Shown here piece by piece: positions 33,723 through 42,571 of a stretch of DNA of 64,000 nucleotides. Position 1 is the stretch's first letter; each line of letters starts with the position of its first letter. The position numbers and the translations under genes were made by a program. Below the pieces are notes generated by a model. The model was not told the origin of the DNA. It saw only the letters and a program-made list of their open reading frames with translations, and did no database searches. Origin of the DNA: Bacillota bacterium (GTDB lineage Bacteria; Bacillota; Clostridia; Christensenellales; SZUA-584); the NCBI GenBank assembly GCA_023397655.1, contig JAEWTW010000009.1:1-64000 (forward strand), in the 5' to 3' direction.

Positions 33723-33792
33723 ACATAGATATGAAGATATTGCTGGATAAAAAACAAAAGATACCGGATATGCAGCCGGAATCCAAGGTGTG

Positions 33793-33978
33793 TCAGAGCC
33801 CCAGTATCAGGAACACGGCGATGAGCGCGACAACGATTATGCCAAATACAATGTAGACAACCTTATTGGTTTTACGTTTGCGACCGCTTGGCGATGAACC
33901 GGTGACAAGTGCCATTCCGCAATCGCTGCACACTTTCTTTGTTTTCGGATAGTCTTTTCCGCATTTTTTGCAATACAT
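33793..33978 (-). CDS. Small zinc-ribbon, single-TM protein
   Basis: A 61-residue protein: MYCKKCGKDYPKTKKVCSDCG zinc ribbon, a short basic linker (SGRKRKTNK) and a C-terminal membrane span (about 40-60). ATG 33978 is chosen over the in-frame 34035 because GAGGAGGG lies just upstream and the ribbon starts there. It is the second zinc-ribbon TM protein in a row, next to 33064-33672; the function is unknown. Confidence 0.7.
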   Translation of the reverse strand: MYCKKCGKDYPKTKKVCSDCGMALVTGSSPSGRKRKTNKVVYIVFGIIVVALIAVFLILGL

Positions 33979-34093
33979 AAACAGGCCCTCCTCAATTTGT
34001 AATCGTATTGTACCACAATGCATAAAGTTGTCCAATAAAAAAATAACCGATGGTTTCCGCCGATAAATTCGGCAAAAGTCATGGATTATTGTG

Positions 34094-34122
34094 TTGCAAA
34101 ACGCGCATGGCTGTGTTAAAAT
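34094..34122 (+). promoter_or_regulatory. Promoter of rpsT
   Basis: TTGCAA (34094-34099) and TAAAAT (34117-34122) spaced 17 bp, with TGT forming an extended -10. Confidence 0.75.
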
Positions 34123-34167
34123 AGCCTTCGTTATTGAAATGAGTATTGATAAGTGGAGGTTTGGAAC

Positions 34168-34434
34168 TTGCCAAATATTAAATCTGCGGAACGGCGCATG
34201 CGCGTGGAAGCGAAAGCCAACTTAAGAAACCGCATGGTAAAATCGGAACTGAAGACGGTCGCGAAGAAGTTTAAAGCCGCAGTGGACGCGGGCGATAAGG
34301 AAGCCGCTACTGCTCTTTATAAGGAATACACCGGCGCTCTGGATAAAGCGGCGCTTAAAGGTACGCTTCACAAAAACAACGCGGACCGTAAAAAGGCTCA
34401 GATTTCCAAGGCTTTTGCAGGTCTTTCCGCTTAA
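34168..34434 (+). CDS. rpsT: 30S ribosomal protein S20
   Basis: An 88-residue basic helical protein binding 16S rRNA, starting PNIKSAERRMRVEAKANLRNR and containing GTLHKNNADRKKAQISK. The start is TTG 34168, 8 bp after GGAGG (34155-34159); the in-frame ATG 34153 would overlap that site and add a non-family extension. E. coli rpsT also starts with UUG, which there is tied to autoregulation. It faces holA-comEC, a neighbourhood also found in Bacillus. Confidence 0.95.
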   Translation: MPNIKSAERRMRVEAKANLRNRMVKSELKTVAKKFKAAVDAGDKEAATALYKEYTGALDKAALKGTLHKNNADRKKAQISKAFAGLSA

Positions 34435-34481
34435 ATTTCCGATTCGGCTTAACACGTGAGCCTACAGATCATCGGCGCAAT

Positions 34482-34505
34482 GCCCGCTGAGCTGCGGGCT
34501 TTTTT
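34482..34505 (+). terminator. Terminator of rpsT
   Basis: GCCCGC, a 6-nt loop, GCGGGC (34482-34499) then six T. Confidence 0.85.
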
Positions 34506-34538
34506 GTGTTACTCTCCCTTTGCCGGCGTTGCCCGCGC

Positions 34539-35495
34539 TTACAGCTTGTAGGCGCGCGCCAGGGTTTCCGGCATGGCCAGCGCCGCGTCGCACCGTCCGC
34601 TTTTGATGCCGAAGTCCAGCTCCGCCAGCAGGTTCAGCCCTTCTCTCAGCTCACCCTGCGAGAAACGTGCGCATTCCTTCGCCAGCATCTGCACCGGATA
34701 CGGCTTCATGTTCAGCAAAGACGCGATCTTCCCCTGTCCGTACCCTGCGTCCAGCATCGTTTTTACCTTGTACATATCCCGGATCTTGCGTGCGAACAGC
34801 CCGATGAGCATCTCGGGGCGTTCATCCTCCATCAGGTCGTCCAGCATGGCCTCGGCCTGTGCCGCCTGCCTGTTCACAAAATACTTGTGTATCTCAAATA
34901 CGTTGTATTCCAGCGACTTGGACACGCATGCGTTCACATGCGCCGCCGTAATCTCGCCGAAGCTGCTGAAAACCGCCAGCTTGGCCGCTTCGTTCGCCAG
35001 CGCGTAATAGTCGCATCCGGCCAGCGCCACCAGTTGCTGAGCCGCGGCTGCGCTCATCCGCGCGCCATGCTTCTTGGCCTCCTCCGCCGCGAACGCCGCG
35101 CAGCCCGCCGGGTTCGGCGCTTCAAACTCTTTGACCACGCCGATCTCGCACGCGCGCTTATATAGCGCCTTGCGTTTGTCCGGAGCGTCCGGCGTACACA
35201 GTGCCAGCACCGTGGTATCCGGCAGCCTGCCCAAGTAATCAGTCAGGCGTTTGGCTTCCTCCTTGCTGCCCGACGGCGTGAGCAGAGCACAATCGCGCAC
35301 CGCCACCAGCCGCGTTTCCGACAGGAACGGCACCGCCGCGCACGCCTCGATCAGCTGCTGCGTATCCGGCATCTCGTTGTATATCGTAACGTTGAGCTCC
35401 TCCATCTGTATGTCAAGGGAAGCTCTGAGCCGTGTCAGGCTCTCGCGCACCATAAAGCTTTCTCCGGCAAATATGTACAGGTTTTTATTCGGCAT
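34539..35495 (-). CDS. holA: DNA polymerase III delta subunit
   Basis: The clamp-loader subunit that opens the beta ring. The protein (318 aa) begins NLYIFAGESFMVRESL and shows CTPDAPDKRKALYKRA, GCDYYALANEAAKLAVF and the C-terminal LLAELDFGIKSG typical of HolA. ATG 35495 overlaps the end of comEC by 11 bp, indicating translational coupling. The order comEC-holA facing rpsT is also seen in Bacillus. Confidence 0.93.
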   Translation of the reverse strand: MPNKNLYIFAGESFMVRESLTRLRASLDIQMEELNVTIYNEMPDTQQLIEACAAVPFLSETRLVAVRDCALLTPSGSKEEAKRLTDYLGRLPDTTVLALCTPDAPDKRKALYKRACEIGVVKEFEAPNPAGCAAFAAEEAKKHGARMSAAAAQQLVALAGCDYYALANEAAKLAVFSSFGEITAAHVNACVSKSLEYNVFEIHKYFVNRQAAQAEAMLDDLMEDERPEMLIGLFARKIRDMYKVKTMLDAGYGQGKIASLLNMKPYPVQMLAKECARFSQGELREGLNLLAELDFGIKSGRCDAALAMPETLARAYKL

Positions 35496-37794
35496 GCTGT
35501 TTATCACCAAACGTATTGACTTTAATATTATCGTCCACAAAGAACTCGACCGCGTAATCGTCCCGCGTCACAAACACATCGCCCGAGTAATCCTCAAGAT
35601 TGTCCATCGCCCACTGGTGGGGATGCCCGTAGTTGTTCGCACCGACGCTCACCACGCTGTATCGCGGAGCCAGTGCCGACAGCGGCAGCCGGTACGAAGA
35701 GAACTTGGAGCCGTGATGAGCCGCCTTATAGATGTCGACAGGCCACGCAGCCGTCAGCACGGCGGTCTCCGTCTGCCCGTTGATATCGCCGGCGAACAGC
35801 GCGGTATGGCCCTTATACTCCACGCACACCACCAGAGACAGCTCATTGGCACTCTCCGAAACGGTGTCCTGATACGGGTATAATACCACGGCGCGCGTGT
35901 CATCGTCCAGCAGCACCGCATCGCCTGCGCAGAGAGGCACCACTTCGGCATCCGGCAGCGCCTGCCGTACATTGGCTTCCTCCTGATACGAGCAGTACAC
36001 CTTGTTCAGCAGACCGGCCTGATACAGCGCGGCGATACCTGCAAAATGGTCATCATCGGTATGGGACACGAACGCCGCCTCCGGCGTGATGCCGCTGCGA
36101 ATCGTAAAGTCCACCACCTCTTCGGCGCTCTGGGGACGCCCTCCGTCCATGAAATACTCACCGCCCTGCGCCGTGCGCACGAACGCCGCATCTGCCTGCC
36201 CCACATCCAGAAACACGATGTACAGTCCCACGAGACGGGCCAGCAACAGCACGGCCAGCGCCAGCACCGAGACGCCGACGCTCAGCGCCGTCTTGAGCCG
36301 CACGCGCACCAGCAGATATTTCGATGTAACAAACAGCAGCGCGAAGCAGGCCAGCACCGCATACCACGGCGGTGACGCCACATTCACCGCCATAAACGGC
36401 AGTTCCGCCGCCCATTGGACAGCCGACGTCATGAAGCGTATCAGCACCGACGGCATATATGCCAGTATGGATGCCGCAGGCGCGTAAACCAGCCCGGCCA
36501 GCGTACAGATGAACACCAGCACGATTGCGGCTGAGGCCACGGGTATCATGACGATGTTGAGCAGAACGCTGAAGAAGGTAATCCTGTTGAAAGACGCCGC
36601 CAGCACCGGCAGCGTCCCCGCCGTCGCCCCCGCAGATGCGGAGACCGCGCCGCCCGGCCAGGACAGCCACCGCGGCAGCCTGCGGGAAAACCATCGCTGC
36701 AGCTGCCAGCCCAGCGTCAGTATGCCGAACACCGCCCCAAACGAGAGCTGAAACCCGGCCATGAAAAGATCCAGAGGGCTCAGAAGCAGCGCCGCGATGA
36801 ACGCCAGCGTCAGGCCGTTTAGAGCATCGCTCTGCCGCCCGAAATGACGGTGCAGCAGCAGCGTCCCCGCCATCACCGACGCGCGCAGTATGGAAGGCGC
36901 GAGGCCGGTCAGGCAGGCGTAGGCCGCAATAAACACCAGCGTCGCCGCTAGGCGCGGCGTGCGCCCCATGCGAAGCAGCCGGAAAAGCAAGTACGCGGCG
37001 GCGATGAGTATACCGGCGTGCAGTCCCGATACGGCCAACACATGCGCCATACCGGTGTCCTTGAATGCGGCATATGTCTCGTCGTCCAGCCCGCGCTTGT
37101 CGCCCAGCAGCAGCCCCTTGGCAACGGGAGCGACATCCGCTTCAAACACGCGGTCCATCACCGCGCCGATATATTGCCGCGCTTCCACCATCGCCACGGC
37201 AAACGAAGAGCGGTATCCCGTCACCGCCACGGAATCCGTATAGGCTTTGAGTTGAACACCCTGCGACAGCAGATACAGCCGTTCGTCGAAGCCGCCGGGG
37301 TTCCTCACGCCGCGCGGATACTCCACCTTCGCCACGGCTTCCACCACGTCGCCGCACGCAACAGCCGCCCCCAGCTCCGCCGGAACATACAGCTTCACGT
37401 TGCCCGCCGTCTCCCCTTCCACCGTTACGCCGTCCAGCAGATACACATAGCTGCCGTAGTCGTTCAGTTCGGGTTCACTGTACACATGCCCCGTCACGCG
37501 CAGCTCCTCGCCGGTGGCCACCGGCTTCACCGCCATCACGTTTGAGGTCAAGAAAGCAGCCAGCATAGCGCAGGCTGCGCCCGCCAGCCAGATAATCCGA
37601 ATGCCCTTACTATTGCCAGTTCTTTTAAAATAGCGAACGCAAAAAGCCGCCGCGGTCAGCGCCGCTGCGGCCATTCCATAGATCAAAGACGCGGGTATAT
37701 AACGCCCCAGCACCACGCCGGGCGCGAAGCACAGAGCTGCCAACAGCAGCGGACGTCTGTTCACAATCCTTTTTGACGCGGCAGGGCTGTCCAA
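35485..37794 (-). CDS. comEC: ComEC/Rec2 DNA internalization-type membrane protein
   Basis: A 769-residue protein with an N-terminal DUF4131 region, the Competence domain with many spans (GLLLGDKRGLDDETYAAFKDTGMAHVLAVSGLHAG at about 225-260, quoted in part: LAVSGLHAG) and a C-terminal metallo-beta-lactamase domain (FLDVGQADAAFV, FVSHTDDDHFAGI, KAAHHGSKFSS). ComEC forms the channel for single-stranded DNA uptake. The start is probably TTG 37794 with GAGG upstream, overlapping the MBL gene's end. No other competence genes are in view. Confidence 0.93.
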   Translation of the reverse strand: MDSPAASKRIVNRRPLLLAALCFAPGVVLGRYIPASLIYGMAAAALTAAAFCVRYFKRTGNSKGIRIIWLAGAACAMLAAFLTSNVMAVKPVATGEELRVTGHVYSEPELNDYGSYVYLLDGVTVEGETAGNVKLYVPAELGAAVACGDVVEAVAKVEYPRGVRNPGGFDERLYLLSQGVQLKAYTDSVAVTGYRSSFAVAMVEARQYIGAVMDRVFEADVAPVAKGLLLGDKRGLDDETYAAFKDTGMAHVLAVSGLHAGILIAAAYLLFRLLRMGRTPRLAATLVFIAAYACLTGLAPSILRASVMAGTLLLHRHFGRQSDALNGLTLAFIAALLLSPLDLFMAGFQLSFGAVFGILTLGWQLQRWFSRRLPRWLSWPGGAVSASAGATAGTLPVLAASFNRITFFSVLLNIVMIPVASAAIVLVFICTLAGLVYAPAASILAYMPSVLIRFMTSAVQWAAELPFMAVNVASPPWYAVLACFALLFVTSKYLLVRVRLKTALSVGVSVLALAVLLLARLVGLYIVFLDVGQADAAFVRTAQGGEYFMDGGRPQSAEEVVDFTIRSGITPEAAFVSHTDDDHFAGIAALYQAGLLNKVYCSYQEEANVRQALPDAEVVPLCAGDAVLLDDDTRAVVLYPYQDTVSESANELSLVVCVEYKGHTALFAGDINGQTETAVLTAAWPVDIYKAAHHGSKFSSYRLPLSALAPRYSVVSVGANNYGHPHQWAMDNLEDYSGDVFVTRDDYAVEFFVDDNIKVNTFGDKQHAE

Positions 37795-37797
37795 AAG

Positions 37798-38529
37798 CTA
37801 AACCTCGTAGACCTTGCGTTCCTCAATCATCTCAGCGTCGGGGCAGCTCTCGCGCACCTCGCGCATCACGTCCTCCTCGCTGTACTCCGGGAACAGATGC
37901 GTCGCCAGCAGCCTTTTTACACCGGCAGCCTGTGCGATGCGGCCCGAATCCTTCGCGTCCACATGCGGCGATACGGGCGACTTGTCTTTGGACAAGAGCG
38001 CGGCTTCCATCACCATCAGATCCGCGCCCGACGCGAACGTGATCAGGTGCTTGTTGTCCTTTGTGTCGCCCGAATAGACGAACTTTTTGCCGTCCGCCTC
38101 AAACGACATCGCGTAACTGGGCACCGGGTGCGGCATCAGCGCGAACACCACCTCTAGGTCAAACAGGCGTATGCGCATGCCGTCCGCAAGAAAATGCGCG
38201 GCCATCATGCCATGTGCCGCCAGCAGCCCCGCTTCAGCTGTCGGTTCCGACGGCAGATAAACGGGCAGCGGCTCTGCGCGCCGCCCCAGCTTCTTGTCCA
38301 CGTCCAGCGCATAGCGCAGCGTCAGCGCGTCTCCCATATGGTCGGCGTGCAGGTGCGACAGCACGAGCGCGTCTATCTCCCAGATGGGCAGTATCTGCTG
38401 CAGTTTGGACAGCGCGCCGCAGCCCAAGTCGATGACGATGTTCTTGCCGTTGTGAGTCAGCAGGTAACACGAGCAGCTCTCCCCCGCCTTGGGATAAGGG
38501 CCATATTTTCCGATGCATGTCAGCTTCAT
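37798..38529 (-). CDS. MBL-fold metallohydrolase (RNase Z-like)
   Basis: A 243-residue cytoplasmic metallo-beta-lactamase-fold protein with the HxHxDH motif in LVLSHLHADHMGDAL (about residue 57), ITFASGADLMVMEAAL with Asp/Glu ligands, SGDTKDNK and the final His in LATHLFPEY. The fold and length resemble RNase Z/YhfI-type hydrolases; the substrate cannot be read from sequence. AGGAG precedes ATG 38529. It is directly upstream of comEC. Confidence 0.85.
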   Translation of the reverse strand: MKLTCIGKYGPYPKAGESCSCYLLTHNGKNIVIDLGCGALSKLQQILPIWEIDALVLSHLHADHMGDALTLRYALDVDKKLGRRAEPLPVYLPSEPTAEAGLLAAHGMMAAHFLADGMRIRLFDLEVVFALMPHPVPSYAMSFEADGKKFVYSGDTKDNKHLITFASGADLMVMEAALLSKDKSPVSPHVDAKDSGRIAQAAGVKRLLATHLFPEYSEEDVMREVRESCPDAEMIEERKVYEV

Positions 38530-38547
38530 ATCAAATCACTCCTGTGC

Positions 38548-39057
38548 TTACCTGTTGGTAAGCGTTGTAGCTGCTGAGATCCGTTTGACAAAGTAATACA
38601 ATGCCAGTGCGCCGGCAACGCCTGCCGCCCACTGTATCAGGTTGAAAACGATGGTGCCTGCAGCGTATGTCCAGCCAAATACTATCCATTCAAACAGCCC
38701 GTAACCGGCCACCATGATCGCGCCTCCCAGAACGGAGGACACCACAAACCAGCCGAATTTGCCTTTTCGCATCAACAGTGCGCAAACCAGGCCCATTAAG
38801 CCTTTAATCACAAGTGTTGCGGGAGCGTAAACCGGAAAGCCCAGCATCAGATCGGCCAGTGCGCTGCCAATACCAGCCGCTGCCGCCGCCCACGGCGCGC
38901 CGACCAGCAGCCCTGAGCAGTAAATGACGGAATCGCCGATGTTCATATAGGCTCCGTTGGCATTAATCGGGATCTTAATCAAATAGGTGAATACAAAAAT
39001 GAGTGCAGCCAGCATGCTTGTGATGACCAGTGTTTTCGTATGATTCTTCGTTTCCAA
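38548..39057 (-). CDS. ECF transporter S component (vitamin-type substrate binding)
   Basis: An integral membrane protein of about 169 residues with five to six spans. It shows the S-component helix-1 pattern LVITSMLAALIFVFTYLIKIP with Ala-x-x-x-Ala contacts to EcfT, then YMNIGDSVIYCSGLLVG and ADLMLGFPVYAPATLVIKGLMG, as in PF07155 members. The vitamin is not predictable and no energy-coupling genes are nearby (group II type). The start is set at TTG 39057 with AGAGGAGA upstream. Confidence 0.82.
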   Translation of the reverse strand: METKNHTKTLVITSMLAALIFVFTYLIKIPINANGAYMNIGDSVIYCSGLLVGAPWAAAAAGIGSALADLMLGFPVYAPATLVIKGLMGLVCALLMRKGKFGWFVVSSVLGGAIMVAGYGLFEWIVFGWTYAAGTIVFNLIQWAAGVAGALALYYFVKRISAATTLTNR

Positions 39058-39087
39058 TGCTCGTCTCCTCTGTAATGGCTTTTTCCC

Positions 39088-39116
39088 ATTGTAATAGATT
39101 TGCGGCAATGGCGCAA
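39088..39116 (-). promoter_or_regulatory. Promoter of the ECF S component gene
   Basis: Minus strand TTGCGC (39111-39116) and TACAAT (39088-39093), spaced 17 bp. The leader is too short for a riboswitch. Confidence 0.65.
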
Positions 39117-39127
39117 TTCCATTTTCT

Positions 39128-39145
39128 CATGCGTAATCACGCATG
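39128..39145. promoter_or_regulatory. Perfect palindrome between divergent promoters (candidate operator)
   Basis: CATGCGT-AATC-ACGCATG at 39128-39145, a perfect 7-bp inverted repeat. It lies about 12 bp upstream of the -35 of the leftward S-component promoter and over the -35 region of the rightward asnB promoter. No T-run follows, so it is not a terminator. Confidence 0.5.
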
Positions 39146-39163
39146 CCTCCCCCCTTCATATAC

Positions 39164-39172
39164 TGATATTAT
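39164..39172 (+). promoter_or_regulatory. Extended -10 promoter of asnB
   Basis: TGATATTAT at 39164-39172, with TATTAT at 39167-39172. The -35 region (39144-39149) is weak and overlaps the end of the palindrome, as expected for a regulated promoter. Confidence 0.45.
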
Positions 39173-39199
39173 CATTTCTTATCTGACGGGGGCTTTTTT

Positions 39200-41035
39200 A
39201 TGTGCGGTATCGCGGGGATCGTAAACTTTGAAAAGAACATGCTGGATGAATGCAGAACGCTATCGGCCATGATGGATGCCATCGCGCACCGCGGGCCGGA
39301 CTCGGCAGGCACCTTTCTGACGCATCAGGTGGCGCTGGGGCACCGGCGTCTAACCGTTGTGGATCCTGCTGGCGGCAGCCAGCCGATGATACGGAGCATT
39401 GGCGGCAATACATACGCCATCATCTACAACGGCGAGTTGTACAACACACCGGAGCTGCGCCAGATGCTCATCAACAAAGGTCATACCTTTTCTTCGCACT
39501 CGGATACCGAGGCGCTGCTGCTGTCGTACATAGAGTGGGGTCCCTCCTGCGTGGAGTATCTGAACGGTATATTTGCCTTCGCGATATGGGATGAGAAAAA
39601 GCAGCGCGTTTTTCTCGCGCGGGACCGCATGGGCGTCAAGCCGCTCTTCATTGCACGGGCGGGGCACGCGCTGGTGTTCGCCTCCGAAATTAAAGCGCTG
39701 CTGGCGCATCCGGACATCAACCCCGTGCTGGACGAAGGCGGCCTGCTGGAGCTGTTCGCTCTGGCGCCCGCACGCACGGCGGGCAAGACTCTGTTTTCCG
39801 GCATTGAGGAGCTGCGCCCCGGCGAATGCATGATCTACTCGCCGCTCGGCACATACGTTCACCGCTACTGGCAGTTTGTGAGCGCGGAGCACACCGACAA
39901 CCTGCACACCACCACAGAGAAGCTGCGCTGGCTGGTGTCCGACTCTGCGAAGCGCCAGCTGGTGTCCGATGTGCCCGTGTGTACCTTCCTGTCGGGCGGT
40001 CTGGATTCCAGCGCACTATCCGCCATTGCGGCGCAGGCAGCCGGTGAGAAGGACGGCATACTGCGCACCTTCTCTATCGACTATGCGGATAACGACAAGT
40101 ATTTTACGCGCAGCGTGTTCCAGCCCAGCCCGGACAGCGACTATATCGATATCATGCGCCGCCACATCGGCAGCGACCACATCACGGTGACGCTGGATAC
40201 GCCGGAGCTGATCACCGCCCTGCGTGATGCCATGATCGCGCGGGATCTGCCCGGCATGGCGGACGTGGACTCCAGTCTGCTGCTGTTCTGCCGTCAGATC
40301 AAGGGCTATGCGACCGTCGCGTTATCCGGCGAATGCGCGGACGAGATATTCGGCGGCTACCCGTGGTTTTACCGTGAGGACCTGCTGGGTCTCGACATGT
40401 TCCCCTGGGCCAATTCGCTGGATCTTCGCCGCAGCGTGATGTCCAAGGCGCTCTCCCGCCTGAAGATCGAGGACTACGCCAAGAGCCGCTATTTTGACAC
40501 CGTGGATGAAACACCGATGCTGGGCAGCGAAAAGCCGATGGAGCGCAGGCGCCGCCAGATGTTCTACCTCAACATCAAATGGTTCATGGCCAATCTGCTG
40601 GAGCGCAAAGACAGGATGAGCATGGCCTGCGGGCTGGAGGTGCGTGTGCCTTACTGCGACCACCGTCTCGCCGAATACGCTTGGAACATCCCGTGGGACA
40701 TCAAGAACCTCGGCGGTATGGAAAAAGGCATACTGCGGCTCGCAGTGAAGGATCTGCTGCCGGAAGAAATCTACAACAGAAAGAAAAGCCCGTATCCCAA
40801 GACGCATAATCCTGAGTACACGAGGCTGGTGTCTTCCGCGCTGAAAGAAACGCTGGCAGATCCGTCAGCGCCCATTCATGCTCTGGTGGATAAAAGAGTG
40901 GTTGAGGAGATGCTGGACAGCTTAAGCCTCGTAACGCCCTGGTTCGGGCAGCTGATGACGGGGCCGCAGCTGTTTGCCTTCCTGCTGCAGCTCAACATGT
41001 GGCTGGAAGAATACCGGGTCAGCATCAACTTCTAG
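39200..41035 (+). CDS. asnB: Asparagine synthetase (glutamine-hydrolysing)
   Basis: Makes asparagine from aspartate, ATP and glutamine. The N-terminal class II amidotransferase domain starts with the catalytic Cys2 (MCGIAGIV), followed by HRGPDSAG, LGHRRL and YNGELYN. The synthetase domain has the PP-loop FLSGGLDSSALSAI (about residue 265), ALSGECADEIFGGYPWF and FYLNIKWFMANLLERKDRMSM. The 611 residues are complete. GGGGG lies seven bases before ATG. Its stop overlaps the convergent GerMN gene's stop. Confidence 0.95.
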   Translation: MCGIAGIVNFEKNMLDECRTLSAMMDAIAHRGPDSAGTFLTHQVALGHRRLTVVDPAGGSQPMIRSIGGNTYAIIYNGELYNTPELRQMLINKGHTFSSHSDTEALLLSYIEWGPSCVEYLNGIFAFAIWDEKKQRVFLARDRMGVKPLFIARAGHALVFASEIKALLAHPDINPVLDEGGLLELFALAPARTAGKTLFSGIEELRPGECMIYSPLGTYVHRYWQFVSAEHTDNLHTTTEKLRWLVSDSAKRQLVSDVPVCTFLSGGLDSSALSAIAAQAAGEKDGILRTFSIDYADNDKYFTRSVFQPSPDSDYIDIMRRHIGSDHITVTLDTPELITALRDAMIARDLPGMADVDSSLLLFCRQIKGYATVALSGECADEIFGGYPWFYREDLLGLDMFPWANSLDLRRSVMSKALSRLKIEDYAKSRYFDTVDETPMLGSEKPMERRRRQMFYLNIKWFMANLLERKDRMSMACGLEVRVPYCDHRLAEYAWNIPWDIKNLGGMEKGILRLAVKDLLPEEIYNRKKSPYPKTHNPEYTRLVSSALKETLADPSAPIHALVDKRVVEEMLDSLSLVTPWFGQLMTGPQLFAFLLQLNMWLEEYRVSINF

Positions 41036-42561
41036 CGGTTCTTGATGATACCGAAATTGCGCAGGAACGGGTCCGACACGCACAGGTATCCTGCCAGCTC
41101 ATCCGTTTGTTTGCCTTCCACGGTAAACTGCACGCGGTTGATGCCGTCCATTGCCGTAATGGTGTTGACAATGGAATAGACCAGCAGCATTTCGCTCTTT
41201 TGGGGCAGGCCGTCGCACACCTCTTTGAAGTGCGCCGACAGGTCCACATAAGCGATGTCGTTATAGACATCCACCGACAGTATGTCGTCCCCCGTCATGC
41301 CGGTACGCGTCACCGTCCAGACGTTGTCGCCGTCTTCTTCGAGCGGGCCGTTGAACACCTCAAGCACGCGCTCTCTCGGGCTCCAGATCTTGCCCTGCTC
41401 CATGCTTCTTTGCACCTCCACGAGCAGGTCGGAGCTTTTGTCCCCGAAATAGACGGGCGCGCTGCTGCCGATAAAACCGACGTAGTCGGATCTTTTCATG
41501 CCATAATAGAACCAGTTCTCTTCATCAACGGTCATCACGCGTTTTCCGGCCACATATATGTCCACCGTCTTTATGTTGGGAATAAAGCCTGTGATCGTGT
41601 AAATGAGCGCCGCATAAGACTGCAGAGCGCCTGCGGAAGCCGCATACCCGGAGCGCACGGGGCTTTTCGAAAAGTACAGCTCCAGATTGAACTTGCCATC
41701 ACCGGTATCGATCATTGCGGAATCCTTAAGCTCAATATCAGCCACGAGCGGGCTTCTCATCGAAGCGGTGTTCTGCGGACCTTTGGTCAGTTCCTGAATC
41801 AACCCGGCGACAAACTGGTCTTCCGTATATTTAACAATGCGAACCTCGGGCAGTATATAACTTCCGCCCGTGGCGGTAAAGTACAGCACTGTGGATATCT
41901 CAGAGGTCTTTATCTTGGGTTCCTCATCCGCATTGGGAGCGCTTGTGCCGTTGCCCCCGGGTATAACATCAGTGGTGGTCGCCGTCTGGGCCTCTGGCGC
42001 GTATTTGGACTTGGCGCTGCTCCACGCATCATCGATATTGCCCGTCTGCTTTTTCAGCGGTGCGGACGGAAACCCCAGCACGCCTTCGCGCACGCCGTTA
42101 TAAAATACACAGACGGACACCGGTCCCAGTATGTCTGTAACGGTGTTGGCGATCGCCTGCTCGAGTATATAGGCAGGCTCGTCCTGCATGCGTTCACCGT
42201 CGTATCTTAAGTAAACGTTGACGACCTCCTTGGAATATTCGATGAAATCCAGCGTCATTCCTTCCGGCGCCACGCTGGCCAGACTATCGTTGGAGGTGCC
42301 CTTCAGCAGCTCTCTGACAGCGGCCGCGGCGGGGTTCGTGTCCTGCTCGATCACCAGCGTCCGCAGTTCGGCCATCAGCGTACGGCTCGTTTCGTTCAGG
42401 AAATAGACAGCCGTTTTCATCACCCGTCCGTAGTATTCCAGACCGCTCATATCCAGCACGCTGGCCGGCACCTCCGTGCCCGCCGCGTGTTTGTCGCGTA
42501 TCACGCCGCAGCCGCCAAGCAGCAGGCTCACGGCCAGTATCAGACATATCAGTCTTTTCAT
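41032..42561 (-). CDS. GerMN-domain lipoprotein with three GerMN-like units
   Basis: A secreted lipoprotein of about 509 residues: signal peptide with lipobox LLLGGC (mature N-terminal Cys at about 18). It has three GerMN-type units (about 45-160, 205-330, 350-490), each with a YFL/YFT strand followed by an AVxELLKG/GLIQELTKG/VLEVFNGP helix. ATG 42561 is chosen because GAAGGG precedes it and a signal peptide follows. It is the last gene of the two-component operon; the layout recalls LpqB of the actinobacterial MtrAB system. Confidence 0.83.
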   Translation of the reverse strand: MKRLICLILAVSLLLGGCGVIRDKHAAGTEVPASVLDMSGLEYYGRVMKTAVYFLNETSRTLMAELRTLVIEQDTNPAAAAVRELLKGTSNDSLASVAPEGMTLDFIEYSKEVVNVYLRYDGERMQDEPAYILEQAIANTVTDILGPVSVCVFYNGVREGVLGFPSAPLKKQTGNIDDAWSSAKSKYAPEAQTATTTDVIPGGNGTSAPNADEEPKIKTSEISTVLYFTATGGSYILPEVRIVKYTEDQFVAGLIQELTKGPQNTASMRSPLVADIELKDSAMIDTGDGKFNLELYFSKSPVRSGYAASAGALQSYAALIYTITGFIPNIKTVDIYVAGKRVMTVDEENWFYYGMKRSDYVGFIGSSAPVYFGDKSSDLLVEVQRSMEQGKIWSPRERVLEVFNGPLEEDGDNVWTVTRTGMTGDDILSVDVYNDIAYVDLSAHFKEVCDGLPQKSEMLLVYSIVNTITAMDGINRVQFTVEGKQTDELAGYLCVSDPFLRNFGIIKNR

Positions 42562-42571
42562 CGCAAACCCT

